A DNA stretch of 64,000 bases, taken from Diphasiastrum complanatum. Lineage: Eukaryota; Streptophyta; Lycopodiopsida; Lycopodiales; Lycopodiaceae. The DNA is taken from contig CM055097.1 in NCBI GenBank assembly GCA_029204225.1, positions 53,995,592-54,059,591 on the forward strand, written 5' to 3'. This document shows, piece after piece, positions 10,799 to 22,571 of this stretch (its first letter is position 1; each line of letters opens with the position of its first letter). The translations under genes and the position numbers were made by a program. The notes below the pieces were generated by a model that worked only from the letters and a program-made list of their open reading frames with translations, ran no database searches and was not told where the DNA came from.

Positions 10799-11529
10799 TG
10801 TTGGAGGGTTTGCGGATCCCAAGGCAACCCTAACCCTAGTTAATAAGTGAGAGGGATTTGGCACCCTGCGTGTGTAAGTCCAACTCGATGACCACATAGT
10901 TATTTGATTGATTAGTTAAAAGTCAATAGAAGGACTTTAGGCCTTTTTGCGGGACTTTTAATGTTGCAGGGCCTAAATGTCAAGTTAGTGAATAAAGTTG
11001 GGTTTCCCTCCAAATTTGATGGTTCCCACACTTTTTTAAATTTGAATAAAAAGAGAGACAAGATTGGACCAATAGGATTCAGAGGCCAGGGTCCTCCTCT
11101 CTACTATAAAAAGGGACCAACTCGAGTTGTTCCTCATGTTCATTTCCTCATTTCAATAAAGCATATTGGTTCTCTTCAGAAATGGATTGATGAATGTCCT
11201 TGCTCTTCCTCTCTTCTCCTCCATTTCTCATGCTTTCTTTGGATTTTGCTAATTGTTGGATTTGATCATTATTGGGATTACTATTTTTTATGCTTTTTGT
11301 GAGAGAGAAAGGGAGAGAGAGAAGAGTAATTTCTATCATTGTTGTGGATTTAGGGTTAATGGAAGTAAGGTTAATGGATGTAGTGTTAATGCTTAGTATT
11401 AATGGATGTTAGTGTTAGATCCTCCATTCATGTTGAAATCTGAACTATATTATCGCTCTCATGGGAACGAACCTCCGCGTGACAACTAACTCCGTCTCTT
11501 TGATGCTAGATTGACTAGATCTTGGATTC
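10799..11529 (+). repeat. 5' LTR of element B
   Basis: It begins TGTTGGAGGGTTTGCGG and matches 22572-23304 throughout. A motif AACCCTAACCCTAG lies 26 bases from the left edge. TATA-like CTATAAAAAGGGA lies near 11103, followed by AATAAA near 11155, giving a plausible promoter and polyadenylation arrangement. Similarity to the 3' copy stops after CTTGGATTC. About 33 more bases precede the primer site, so the true LTR end may be at CACTACA near 11558. Confidence 0.9.
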
Positions 11530-11562
11530 AGGTTAGGCAAGGAAAGAAACCCACTACAATTT

Positions 11563-11580
11563 TGGCACCGTTGCCGGGGA
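11563..11580 (+). other. Primer-binding site, Asp-tRNA type
   Basis: TGGCACCGTTGCCGGGGA differs by one transition from TGGCGCCGTTGCCGGGGA, the primer site used by Athila-like elements and complementary to tRNA-Asp. It directs minus-strand DNA synthesis. Confidence 0.8.
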
Positions 11581-12814
11581 GCTATGCCAATTTTTCAGTT
11601 TGCAGCATGTTTTGGTTGATGGTTAGCTTGCATTAGGCATCTTGTCGTGGCATGAATAGTGTTAAAACTGCATTGTAGGGTTAGTTTGGGATTGATTTTG
11701 CTAGATTTGAGTGGATTTGCTTGTTTCAGATCTAATCTGATTATTAAACAGGGAAAGCTATTCAGATTGCCAATCTTAAAATCCATTTGGATCTGAGATA
11801 TCAGAGAAAATAACAAAAATCGGTCAAATCTGTCAAATTTGGTCAAAAAGAGGAAAAAAGCGTCATCAGAGCTCAGAACTTTTTACCCTCTTTCTGGAAA
11901 CCTTCGCGGAGTTGCAAAAACCTTCGGTTTTGTTTACAAAACCTTCAATTTGAAGGGCGAAGATTGATTCCCAGCAGATTTCCAGAAATATCAGAAAAAC
12001 CACCAAAAAACACCAAAAATTATCAAAACCCTAAACAATACAGAAAAAGAACCTTCGCCCAATTCACTGTGCTTAGATGTGATTCAGATCTATCTACTGC
12101 CAGGTCGACGAAGAATAATACCAAAAAGAGAAAGGTTTCTAGAGGATCAGTTGTCATATTGTCATATTTTTGTCAAAAAAAGTCACTTTTTCGTAAAACT
12201 ACCAGTATTACTCTTGATCCTTCGCCAGAACCTTCACCGAGTTTCCAGAATATTCTATTTATAGTAAACTACTAATTTTGAGTTCGGTGAAGATTCATCT
12301 TGATCAGATCACAAAAAATCTTGATTACCCTCGCCAGATCACAAAAAATCTTGATTTTTACCCTCGCCATGAACTGTATTTTCTTGTGTCAAGAACCTTC
12401 GCTCGGCTGTCCATAATTTTATCTGTGTCAGACCTTCCATCTGAGAAGTCGGCGAAGATTATTTCTCAAGAAATTGCCAGAAAAGTGTTCAGAGAGTTTT
12501 TATCCCAAAATAGCACTGTTGAACCTTCGTCGAGACAACCTTCACCTAGAGAACCTTCGCCAGTCCTATTTTTAGTTTCTGATTTTCCAGATCAAGTCTT
12601 TGTCAAAATTTGGATCAAATCTGATATGTTTTGAATTAGACTCTGAGAGATTTATCATTTTTGAGAAGTATCAATTGATCAAATTTTGGGTAGTTTTTCA
12701 TCATATAGAATCAGATTCTTGAAAAGTGAAATAGAGCTAGCAGATCTAATCTGAGATAGTTTTTTGAAAAAATCTATATCCAATCACATTATCGATTTGA
12801 TCTAAGTTTGTAAG
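11581..12814 (+). other. Long leader of element B with dispersed CTTCGCC/GGCGAAG motifs
   Basis: About 1.2 kb between primer site and gag holds no coding signature. It is peppered with short copies of CCTTCGCC and relatives in both orientations: AACCTTCGCGGAG near 11903, GGGCGAAGATT near 11956, GAACCTTCGCCCA near 12051, CTTCGCCAGAACCTTCACCG near 12222, CCCTCGCCA near 12328 and 12362, GTCGGCGAAGATT near 12450, GAACCTTCGTCGAGACAACC near 12521 and GAACCTTCGCCAG near 12551. The same motif family reappears after pol. Opposite-orientation copies could pair in RNA. Confidence 0.8.
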
Positions 12815-14180
12815 ATGGCTGCCCCTGGAGCTGCTCCTGGAGGTGCTCCACAGGAGGTCAATCCAATTATTGTTAGAAGAGCACCCCGATTGAATCTACC
12901 CAAATATAATGAATTAACAGATCCAGTTAGATTTCTTCATATCTATGCTGAATCCTGTGAGGTCTATGGTGAGATCTATCCTCAAGATAAACTTAAGCTG
13001 TTTCCTATGGCCTTAACAGGCGCAACACAAGATTGTACTATAACCAAGATGAAACTGAGCGTACAGATTGGGAGGTTGTTAAACGAGCCCTTATCACACG
13101 GTTCAAACCGCGGAAGTTTATGGAAGACCCTTTCTTACTTTTAAGTAGAATTAAAATGGGAAAGCGAAAAATGGTTCGAGATTATATCGAAAGGGTGAAA
13201 CGTTTTAGATCTGAATGTGAGCCTGAGTTGATTAATGAAAATGCCATGATTATGTGGTTTTTGTCAGGTCTACCTAAACGGATCAGACGTGAACTGAAAC
13301 GCCATAATGAGTAAGCACTTTTGCAAAATGCGATGGGCGATGCAATTCGGGAGGAGGATGAAGATTCAGATGATGAGCCGAATGTCAGTATGTTGCCTTA
13401 TACAGCAGGGCCTACTACGACATCCACCACTATTGCAACAACGAATGCCAATGCTACTGCAGAAATGATGCCCAATGAGTTTGAGAAACTTGGGAAGACC
13501 CAACAGAAACAGATGGAAAAGTTGTAGTTGCAATTTGATGAGAAGATCAAAGAATTGGAAAATTTCCACGGAGAAGCGAACAAGGAACCTGAGAAGTTTG
13601 CAAAGACTTTTCCTACCAGGGAAAATGTCTGGTGTTCTATTTGTACAGAAAGTGTCCTCAATTGAAAAAACGAATGGAAATCAGTGTTTTTCGTCTGTGT
13701 AATTCACCTGACCATGAGACTGCCTTTTGCAACTTCAACGCTCGGATAATTCAGCAACGGTATGTCCAGATGGGATATCGAGATCCACAACATGGAGGCA
13801 ATCTAGCAGCAAGACTACGACAATCTACTCTTGGATACCCGAAATGTCTAGCTTTGCCTACCCCACCAAAACACTCCGCTCCTCCTGCCAATTTGATGGA
13901 ACCAGAATCTTACGGAAGTGCTGAGCAATGGAGCTATGGTATTGATCAGGAAGGTGGATTTTCATAACAGTATGCTATTTATGCTGCCGCTCAACAACAA
14001 GCCTCGAGAAATTGGACCAGAGCACCACTTGGATGCTTTGCATGTGGAGAAAATCACAGAGTTGCAGAATGCCCAAATAAAGAAAAATTTGTACCATTCT
14101 GTCGTGACTGTGGATATGGGCATTGCTATAAAGACTGTCCAGCAAGACCGAAGCCACCACCAGCTACAGCACCTGTAAAT
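12815..14180 (+). pseudogene. gag of element B
   Basis: It starts at MAAPGAAPGGAPQEVNPIIV (12815). The capsid region includes LPKYNELTDPVRFLHIYAE, then in another frame TDWEVVKRALITRFKP and WFLSGLPKRIRRELKRH, the Retrotrans_gag pattern. After an acidic linker (REEDEDSDDEPN) come cysteine-histidine clusters, the last two near 14034-14150: CFACGENHRVAEC and CRDCGYGHCYKDC. Both have the spacing C-x2-C-x3-H-x4-C, one residue shorter than the usual gag knuckle. Frameshifts occur near 13040 and 13620, and there are in-frame stops near 13312, 13527 and 13965. The product would form the virus-like particle and bind RNA, but this copy is broken. Confidence 0.88.
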
Positions 14181-16180
14181 TTGATAACAATCAAGCAAGG
14201 ATCGGTAGCTCATAATAAACCAAGTGCACCCTTGATGGTGGTCACCAGAGCACAAAAGCAAAAAGAACCAGTGGTGGATTCAGTACCTGCTGATTCTATA
14301 CCATTGAATGATACACCAACAGCATCGGAAGTCTATCCAAATCTTAATGCAGAAAAACGAAGATATCAAGATATGAGACAGTGGATTAAACATCTGCAAG
14401 AAGAAGAGAAACTTGAATTTGCTAAAGTAACAGCTGAAGTTCGGTCTTCACCATTGCAGCCTTCAAGAAATTTACGTACGGATATGAATGATCAATTACA
14501 TCATTACGAAGAACCCTTCAAGATGACTGAACTTGAAGCACCACATACAGAATTACTCATGAATATTTTGTCTAGCAAGATCAATATTTCATTGGGAGAG
14601 TTCCTAAAGTTGGTGCCAAAAGCAAAAGAAGTCTTAGCGCAAAAGTTAGCTCAAGAAGAATCAGAAGACCATCAGGAGTCTCTTTTTTGTGCTGGATTTG
14701 AAGAATCTAAGATGTACTCCATGTTGGAGCTGCTTGGGAAAGTGAACAAAAGAATATCACTCTGCCGATACAACATAGACAATTTTCTAAAGAAGCAGCC
14801 ATGATAGACGGCGGTTCAGGAGTTAACCTGATTTCTACAAAGCTATGTACAAAATGGGGCCTTACAAAGATTAAGCCTGCTACTTTTGCTATCTGATCAA
14901 ACGACGATTCGTCCACGAGGAATGGTGGAAGATATACCTGTCAGGATTGCAGGAGTACAGTTCGTCATTACTTTCGTCCTGATGGACTTACCAAGCACCA
15001 AATGTCTATCGAGTTCTCTTAGGACGTCCATGGTTACGAGTTGCGCAAGTAATTCATAACTGGGGTACCGGCAAAATCACTTTTGAAAATCATGAACGTG
15101 CAGTTAAAATTGATTCTACAACTTGGACTATCAAGCCAGTGGTTCAAAAAGCGGATGATGATTCATCAACAACGGATCACACTTGTGATCGACCAGAGAA
15201 AAAATTGGAAGTTCATTACGATTCTCAAACGGATATTGTCAATTGGAACGAAGCTCTTGCAACAATCGATTGTACAGCAGGATACATGTGTCAACAAGAT
15301 ATTCAATCAGAGATGAGCGAGATTTCCTTGTTAGATCGGACTTTGGATACGCCAATCACGTTTCCACTAAATGTGCTGAATGTAGCCTGGATATCAACGG
15401 AACCTATACCAGATCCAATTGAGGATGATCTCATACCAATGAGCCATGCCTTAACTTATGATGGCAATGCAGAACTTACGGATGAACAGATTCTACATCA
15501 TATGGATCCGACCAGATTTGGAGTACGTAATGTTCCTGATGAACCAACAATCAAATCGCCCAAAGCAGTTATATTGAAGAGAGACAGGATGACAGGTTCG
15601 ATGACAAAGAAACAAGCAAAGCAACATTATAATACGGTCTTGAAATGGGAAAATCTCCCTTAAAAGATCGATTTTAAGGAAGTGCCACCTCTATTAGATA
15701 AAGGCAAAGGAAAAGTCAAGAATGATTCTTCAAGTCAGATCTCCAAGACATCATCGTCTAGGAAGTCTTCACCTATGAAGAAAGATTTATCATCCCGAAA
15801 GTCATCACCTCCACGATTCTTGCTAAGAAGACTAAACGAAGAGCCAAGACAAGTCCTTTCAAAAAAGAACAAGCAAATGTAGTCCAACATGATATGCCAG
15901 AGCATTTTAAACGTTATACACTGGATGATGTGGTTATCATGTTACCTAAAGCACATTGTGAACCTGAAGAACACATGCCGAAATCTAAAGAGGTTTACGA
16001 TGGCCCAGCTAGGACGCAGCCAATGAATCTTGCCGAACCAAGAGAACCGAAAAAGATTGTACAAGTGGGATCACAACTTACTCCTGAACAATATCAATCA
16101 CTCTGTTTGCTACTTAGTAAGTATCAAGATTGTTTTGCATGGACTTATCAAGATTTGAAGGGTATTCCGACATCAGTCAT
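14181..16180 (+). pseudogene. Protease and Pol linker of element B
   Basis: From 14181 to 14804 an open frame runs on from the knuckle region and contains charged helical sequence. At 14801 begins MIDGGSGVNLIST, a retropepsin-type active site in the D-G-G-S form, followed by LGRPWLRVAQVIHNWG, the second conserved protease block, in shifted frames. A long linker follows: DSQTDIVNWNEALATI near 15225, a Ser/Lys-rich segment near 15720-15860, then MPEHFKRYTLDDVVIMLPKA at 15894. Equivalent blocks occur in the minus-strand relics at 37.3 and 32.4 kb, confirming a conserved linker in this lineage. Frameshifts near 14800, 14900-15000 and 15660-15890 disrupt it. Confidence 0.82.
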
Positions 16181-17598
16181 TGAACATACCATATGCAGTA
16201 CCAAAGGTTACAAAGTTCTATCGTTGTAATCCTATTGTGGCAGATCTGATAGAGAAAGAACTTCAAAGATTACTTGACGTCGATTTCATTTATGAGATCA
16301 AGCATACCGAATGGTTTTCACCGATTGTCATTGTTCCTAAGAAAAATGAAAAATTGCGAATCTGTGTGAATCTCAAAGCATTGAATAAAGTGACACGGAA
16401 GGATCACTTTCCGTTACCTTTTACTGAAAGCATTTTGGATCGCCTTGCTGGAGCGGAAGCTTATAGTTTCCTGGATGGATTTAGTGGTTACAACCAGGTT
16501 AAGATTGCACTTGCCGATCGCCACAAAACTGCTTTTGCAACAGAATGGGGCACCTATGCTTACAAAGTAATGTCGTTTGGACTCTGTAATGCACCAAGTT
16601 TATTCCAAAGAGTAATGCAATTTGCCTTTAAAGATTATCTGCAAAAATTCTTTGAAATTTACTTGGACGACTTGGGAGTTCATAGTACAGATACAGACCA
16701 CCTGGATCGATTGGAAAAAGTCTTTGAAAGATGCCGCAAATATCATATTTCTCTAAATCTAGAAAAATGTCAGATATGGGTTTCTCATGGAGTGGTGCTT
16801 GGACATGTGATATCAAGACATGGTATTGCCACCGATTACTCTAAGATCAAAGTTATTGTGGAATTGCCACCGCCAGCAACAATTCAAGGAGTTTATGTGT
16901 TTATGGGTCATGCGAACTACTATCGAATTTTTATTATCTTCTTTGCGGATTTAGCATGACCTATATACAAATTAACTATTGTTCCTATTTGGACAGTAGA
17001 GGCGTTAGAAGCCTTTGAAAAGTTAAAAAGGGCATTATCTTCAGCACCAATTCTGCGTTCTCCAGATTGGACATTAGAGTTTCATGTTCATACGGATGCC
17101 TCAAAATACGCCATTGGATCAGTTTTGACGCAGCCAGGTGACTATAAAAACGATTATCCTATACGATTTGCAAGCAGGCAGCTTACAGATCCAGAGAAGA
17201 ATTATTCAACAACAGAACGTGAAGCGCTAGCCATGATTTTTTTTGTTCGGAAATTTTGTCACTACCTCATGGAAACGCACTTTGCATTTTATACGGATCA
17301 TCAACCGTTACTTTACTTGGTAAATAAGATGTGTAATATTGGACGTATTGCAAGATGGTTATTATTATTGACTGAATTTGACTTTCGAATTGTGGTTAGA
17401 AAGGGGAAGCAACATTATCTAGTCGATCACGTTTCGCGAATTGAATCCACACCAGTTAATACTGAAGTGGATGATGAATTGCCAGATGCTGCGTTGTTCT
17501 ATGTTGAAGCAGTACCTGAGTGGGCGGCAGATATTGTTGAGTACCTGATGCTAGGACAACCGAATGATTCTTTGACAAAAGTACAGAAAAGACAATAG
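16180..17598 (+). pseudogene. Reverse transcriptase and RNase H of element B
   Basis: The palm is clear: LRICVNLKALNKVTRKDHFP, then YSFLDGFSGYNQVKIAL with the first catalytic Asp, VMSFGLCNAPSLFQRVM, and FEIYLDDLGVHS with the YLDD catalytic pair at 16660-16671. Then come the thumb, the connection and RNase H (FHVHTDASKYAIGSVLTQPG, TEREALAMIF, FYTDHQPLLYLVNK). The frame is open from 16180 except a TGA at 16957-16959, where LA*PIYKL fits CGA to TGA. The entry is frameshifted near 16185. The FLDGFSGYNQ style is typical of non-chromodomain plant gypsy elements. It is the best-preserved enzyme in the window. Confidence 0.92.
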
Positions 17599-18780
17599 AT
17601 TCATAAGGCTCAACCTTATCAATTAATTGCAGGACAATTGTATTGTCGTGGATTAGATAATATTTTACGAAGATGTGTTTTACCTCATGAAGTACCAAAT
17701 CTAATCATGTTTTCACATGATGGCATGGGTGGAGGACACTTCTCTACAGATATTACTGTTCGCAAACTTTTGCAATCCGGTTGTTGATGGCCTACGCTTC
17801 ATAAGGACACAGAAAATTTTATTCAGACATGTGATGTCTGCCAGCGAGCACAACGGCCTACTCGACAGAACTATGAACCCTTACATCCGGTTTTATCGCA
17901 AGCACCGTTTGAAAAATGGGGACTGGATTATGTTGATCCTATTCATCCCGCTGCTCAAGGATCTCAGGCCCACTACATTATCGTCGCAACTGATTATATG
18001 ACCAAGTGGGTTGAAGCGAAAGCTGTCAAAGTGGTTGATGCGAAATCTACGGCCAAATTTCTATATGAAAATATTATAATCAGATTTGGATGTCCGATCG
18101 AAATTGTCAGTGATCGGGGTACACACTTTGTTAATCAAACAATAAAGAGTTTACTGGAAGATTTTTTTGTTATACACAGATTTAGTACTCCCTATTATCC
18201 CAGAGGAAATGGCCAAGTTGAATCTTCCAATAAGATTCTCTGCACCATTATTACAAAGATAGTTGAAGCGAGTCGTTCTGATTGGGAACATAAACTGTAT
18301 GTAGCAATATGGGCATTCAGAACCGCTTACAAAAATAGTACAAATCAAACACCTTTTCAACTGGTTTATGGTCAAGATGCTGTTATGCCAATTGAATTTT
18401 TAATCCCATCTTTACGCATAGCAGCAACGGAACGATTAAATGATGATCAGTCTTTACAACTTTGTCATGAAGCGTTGCACAAATTATGTGAAACCCGATT
18501 GATGGCAGTTCATGTCTTAGCAGTAGAGAAAGCCCGCTGCAAGGCATGGCACGATCGTCGATTGCACAAGAAAGATCTGGAAGCAAGAGATCTTGCATTG
18601 ATGTACAAAACCAAGCTGATCAAGGGTAAGTTGCAGTTTACTGGGAAAGGCCCGTATAAAGTGAAAGAAATTTTGAACTATGGCGCAGTAATTCTTGAGC
18701 ACTTGGATGGAAAATGATTTGATACTCCGGTAAATGACAACCGATTACGCAAGTTTTGGCAGCCTGCTCCGCCAGTTTAG
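17599..18780 (+). pseudogene. Integrase of element B
   Basis: Zinc domain: HDGMGGGHFSTDITVRKLL and CDVCQRAQ. Core: WGLDYVDPIHPAAQGSQAHY (first Asp), IEIVSDRGTHFVNQT (second Asp), YYPRGNGQVESSNKIL (Glu). The C-terminus ends GKGPYKVKEILNYGAVIL and then NRLRKFWQPAPP, with no chromodomain. Stops are TAG at 17596-17598 and TGA at 17785-17787; the latter replaces the second Trp of the WWPTL block (TGG to TGA). From 17998 to 18716 the frame is open for 239 residues. Integrase would insert the cDNA into the genome. Confidence 0.92.
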
Positions 18781-19606
18781 CAAGCCTGATCTCAATATAT
18801 TTTTCATTTTATTTGTTATTGATTTTTTGTTTTCAATAATTTATTTGCTGACTTTTTTTTGGAAAAAGACAGTTAAAAAATAAATAAAAAATAAGGAAAG
18901 ACTAATGAGCAAAAGTCAGGAAGTCATCAGCATAAGGGAAAGGAAGCACAATATTTTTATGGAAAATGACTTAGAAAACCACTCTTTTGGGCATATTTGG
19001 CCAATACAGTATCAAAAACCTTCGCTGAGCTCTCAGAATATACATCCACCCTTGATTTATCTAAATTGAGATGGGCGAAGATTTCTGACAAGAGAAAATT
19101 AAATTTTTGAGTCAGGCGAATGTTCAGTGATATGCCATTTTGGGAACCTTCGTCGAGCATCATAATGTCATTATGAACCTTTGTCGACCTGCTAGATGAT
19201 CTTAAAATGTCAAAATTAGGCTGTCCATAGGTTCAGATTGTGAAAAAAAGCATTTATGACAGTACTTGGGCGAAGGATCTTCCTGGGCGAAGGTTCATCC
19301 TTTGCCAGTCCTGAAAAACGTTCGCTTGATAGGTTCAGATGCCTAGAAACCTTCGCCGAGACTTTTATAGCCTATTTTTACAGTACTGTACATGCCTGCA
19401 AATTTTTGTTCAGAACTGATCAGCCCAACTACTATTCAGTGTAATCCTGGACCCACCAAATTTACTTATAAGTTGGCTGAATTCGATTCATTCCTCACTT
19501 GTGCTAGCGAAGCTCTTGCGAATTTTTCTTGCGACCAAAGCCTTCAAAATTTGCTACATTGCCTTCTGATACACTCTCACGCGGTTATAATTCCTTTCTG
19601 ATCATC
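18781..19606 (+). other. Spacer between pol and the extra ORF, motif-rich
   Basis: Non-coding in appearance. It contains further copies of the leader motif: AAACCTTCGCTGAG near 19016, GGGCGAAGATTTCTGAC near 19073, GAACCTTCGTCGAG near 19145, GGGCGAAGGATC and GGGCGAAGGTTC near 19269-19291, and GAAACCTTCGCCGAG near 19347. The two non-coding intervals that precede gag and the extra ORF therefore share the same repeated word in both orientations, which suggests a shared RNA-level role. Confidence 0.75.
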
Positions 19607-22521
19607 ATGTCGTCTACTAATACTTCCCAGTCTCTGCGCTATACTACCCATCGTGATGTCCCATCTGCAACGAACATCATGATTCTTCCTAGCACAAGCA
19701 TGGTCACTCAGTGTTTGACCCTTGCGGAGCCTCTACTTACTGCAATGGGTATTCATGAGAGAGCCTTTTCGGGACGCATCAATATGGATTTCATCACTCT
19801 TGCCTTCAGTACATGGAAGGAAGAGAAATCCAAGTTTTATATCACCTTCCAAGGAGCCACACACAAGGTGCGCGTCACTGAGGCGACACTTGCAACTATA
19901 GGAATCTCATCCGGTATGCAAGCCTCACCCAATCACAAGCACGCCAAACAGGCCATCAAGCCATACACCAACCTCACCAACGATCTGCACTGGACTAATG
20001 ATGGCTACCTTCTGGAAGCATTGAGCCTTCCATCCATGTCGCTGTCCAGTTGTTGAATCATTTCCTGAAGGTTGGCAACCTCAAGAAAGACTACATCACA
20101 TCTCAAATCCTTCGCAGGATAGTGGAGTCCCACATAAAGTTGGCCAAAGCCCCTCTTGGTTCAAGACTGTTTTTGGTGAGCTCAAGCGAGCTATTAAGGC
20201 CAATACAAAGTAGCAGTTCACCGCTGGCTCTCTATTGTCCCTCTTAGCCGCTTCTCACTTAGAAAACAGAATCCATGGCTTTCACATGGATTCTATGCTT
20301 TCGGTTTACGAAGAAGCATCGGCCGAGTCATCTCACCAGACCTCAAGTTCTCATAGTTGTCGTCGTCCATGCAGCGAGATCATAATTCCAAACTCACCTT
20401 CCGCATCACGACGATGTACTAGGCATACCTCATCAGCTGCGCTTCCACCCCCTGCTGTTGTTCGCACTGAACTTCCCATTCCCCTCACCTCTGATGCTTC
20501 CCTCACCTCTGCTCCCATACAAGGACAATTTGTGACCATTGGGCCTACCATTCCCATCACGGCTGCCCAGGTCGCCTCACCCCCGCACACCGAAGCAACC
20601 TCACCCAACACACAGTTCTTCATGGATATGTTCGATGATTCCGACCCCCTTGGGGCCACCGAAATCTTTGAAATGCCCCAGAGCCCAATGCCCTTTGAAC
20701 CCCAATCCCCTGGAAGAGGATTCGGGCATATCCATGAAGCTACTATTGGTGTCAGAGATGCCAGTCAGTAATCACCCACACAAGGTAGCCCACACACTTC
20801 GGGTCGACACAGCTGTAAAGTCACCAAAGCAGTTTGACGCCACGGTGCCTGAAGGGTTTGAAGACGAGGATATTTTTGAAGAAGAAGAGACCTTGGCACC
20901 TATTCCACACCTACCAACGACAGTACCATTAGGGTCTCCTGCTGCTGCCACCTCCACGATTGTCGATTCTGGTGATGCTCTCGGGTTAGTTTCAAGCCTT
21001 GGGCAAGTGATCCAGTCTATGCTGGATAAGACGAAGGAAATGGAGCAGAGGATCTCTGATTTAGGATCCGAAAACACTCTGATCAGCCAGAAAATTGTCC
21101 AGCTGGATCGAGAGGTGAAGATAGCTAAGCAACATGAAGAAAAGGCTGAACGCGAAAAGAAATTGGTCTGACAACAAGCTGATTGCTTGGAAACCTACAT
21201 CAGCTCCCTACAAAACGCCCTGACAACCGCACAAGATCAGGTAGATAAGGCAGTGCAAGATGCCAAGCAACAGGTGCAACTGTTGAAGGGGCAATTACAA
21301 ATGGCCGAACAAGATTGCACACGGCTTCAAGGTGAATTGGATGCGACCACCCTTGAGTGTGATGCATATCTACAAACACAAATACCCGATCATCCGGTCA
21401 CGCCGATGGAGATTGCATATTTGTTCAAGAAAGTGGAAACATACAAAGTGGCCCTTCAAGGATTCCAAGGCCGCTTTGATAGATTCAAAGGAGCAGCTTT
21501 AACCAAGTTGGCAAAGGCAAAAGAGACCATCAACGCCTATGAAAAAGCCGCTGCTCAAGTGTTGGAAGCCGGACCACAAATCCCCGTCCCGGTCATGCCG
21601 CAATTCTCCCCTTCGCGCCAAGAAGCTGTACAGATGGATACAGGGGTTGATTCGAGCATGGACCAGAGGGGAGCTCCAGATCTAGCAAATCAACCACCAA
21701 CTACACCGGCAGTACAAGCGGGTCCATCCTCATCAAGAACAAGCCATTTATTCAGAAGGCCCATCAACGTCGAGGACCAGATCCAGACCTTCTTAAAGCA
21801 GCATCCACATGAGTCCTCGCGTGGTGGATGGGTTCTCAAAATTAAGACCTCCGAGATTGAGGTCGACAAAGAATTGGACAAAATACTTGCACTGGGAGAG
21901 CAGCCGACATGGAGAATCACGATTTTTGAAAAAACTTGGGAATCAATTAGGAGCTACGTCGTCAGCCCTCGCCAGTTGCGGGTAGATCCTTATTACGTGC
22001 CAGTGCCGCGAAGACAAAAATGGAAAGATTTGGGATTGGCTATGGATAAAATCACCATCCATACGTCCAATTGGCCAATCATCCACCAACCTTACAGCTG
22101 GAATATTTCAGTGGACTTCCATCGGGCCTTACAAGCATATCAGAGAGAGTATGTCCACTCTTCGGATCCAACGGTGCAACAATTGGCAATGTTTACAAAA
22201 GATCTAACTCTGTTGGCGTCAGTGGCAACCAAATGGGACGATTGCCTTCCTACCCTGGCATTCAATCCAAATAAGCCGATGGCCTCAGAGCAAATCAAAG
22301 ATCAGCTGTCGATTGCTCGACTGTATTTCCGTGCGGCTATGATGGGAGGCTCTTGGGAATCCCGCTTCACCTCATGGACAACTTCCAAGTGGATTGCCAG
22401 AGCCCACCGTTGTTTCCTGTCGCATAATTTGGATTTCAATACTGCACGTCTTGACTTTATGGAGAAGGTGCAGTATCATTTAATTAAGATTCGACGCGAA
22501 GCCAGTAACGGTCCCCAATAA
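19607..22521 (+). pseudogene. Extra ORF of element B: coiled-coil protein of about 970 codons, function unknown
   Basis: Not a known family to me. The start is chosen at ATG 19607 (MSSTNTSQSLRYTTHRDV). An N-terminal block FYITFQGATHKVRVTEATL followed by ATIGISSG faintly resembles the domains that plant transposon proteins carry ahead of mobile-domain folds. A Ser/Pro/Thr-rich, low-complexity middle follows (20290-20760), with acidic DEDIFEEEE near 20870. A long coiled coil runs at about 21001-21580 (IQSMLDKTKEMEQRISDLGS, then LQNALTTAQDQVDKAVQDAK). The compact C-terminus of about 260 residues is rich in Trp and Arg (GGWVLKIKTSEIEV, RRQKWKDLGLAMDKI, WDDCLPTLAFNPN, SWESRFTSWTTSKWIARAHR). No signal peptide or membrane segment is visible, unlike Athila envelope-like ORFs. 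Frameshifts lie near 20035, 20155 and 20740, with a TGA at 21169-21171 (CGA to TGA). The 444-residue C-terminal frame (21187-22521) is intact. Confidence 0.75.
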
Positions 22522-22555
22522 CTGCATATTGCAGGTGTCGTAAGATCGCCACCAG

Positions 22556-22570
22556 TTTTGGTGGGAGATA
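22556..22570 (+). other. Polypurine tract of element B
   Basis: TTTTGGTGGGAGATAC directly precedes the TG of the 3' LTR, as expected for the plus-strand primer. Confidence 0.7.
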
Positions 22571-22571
22571 C

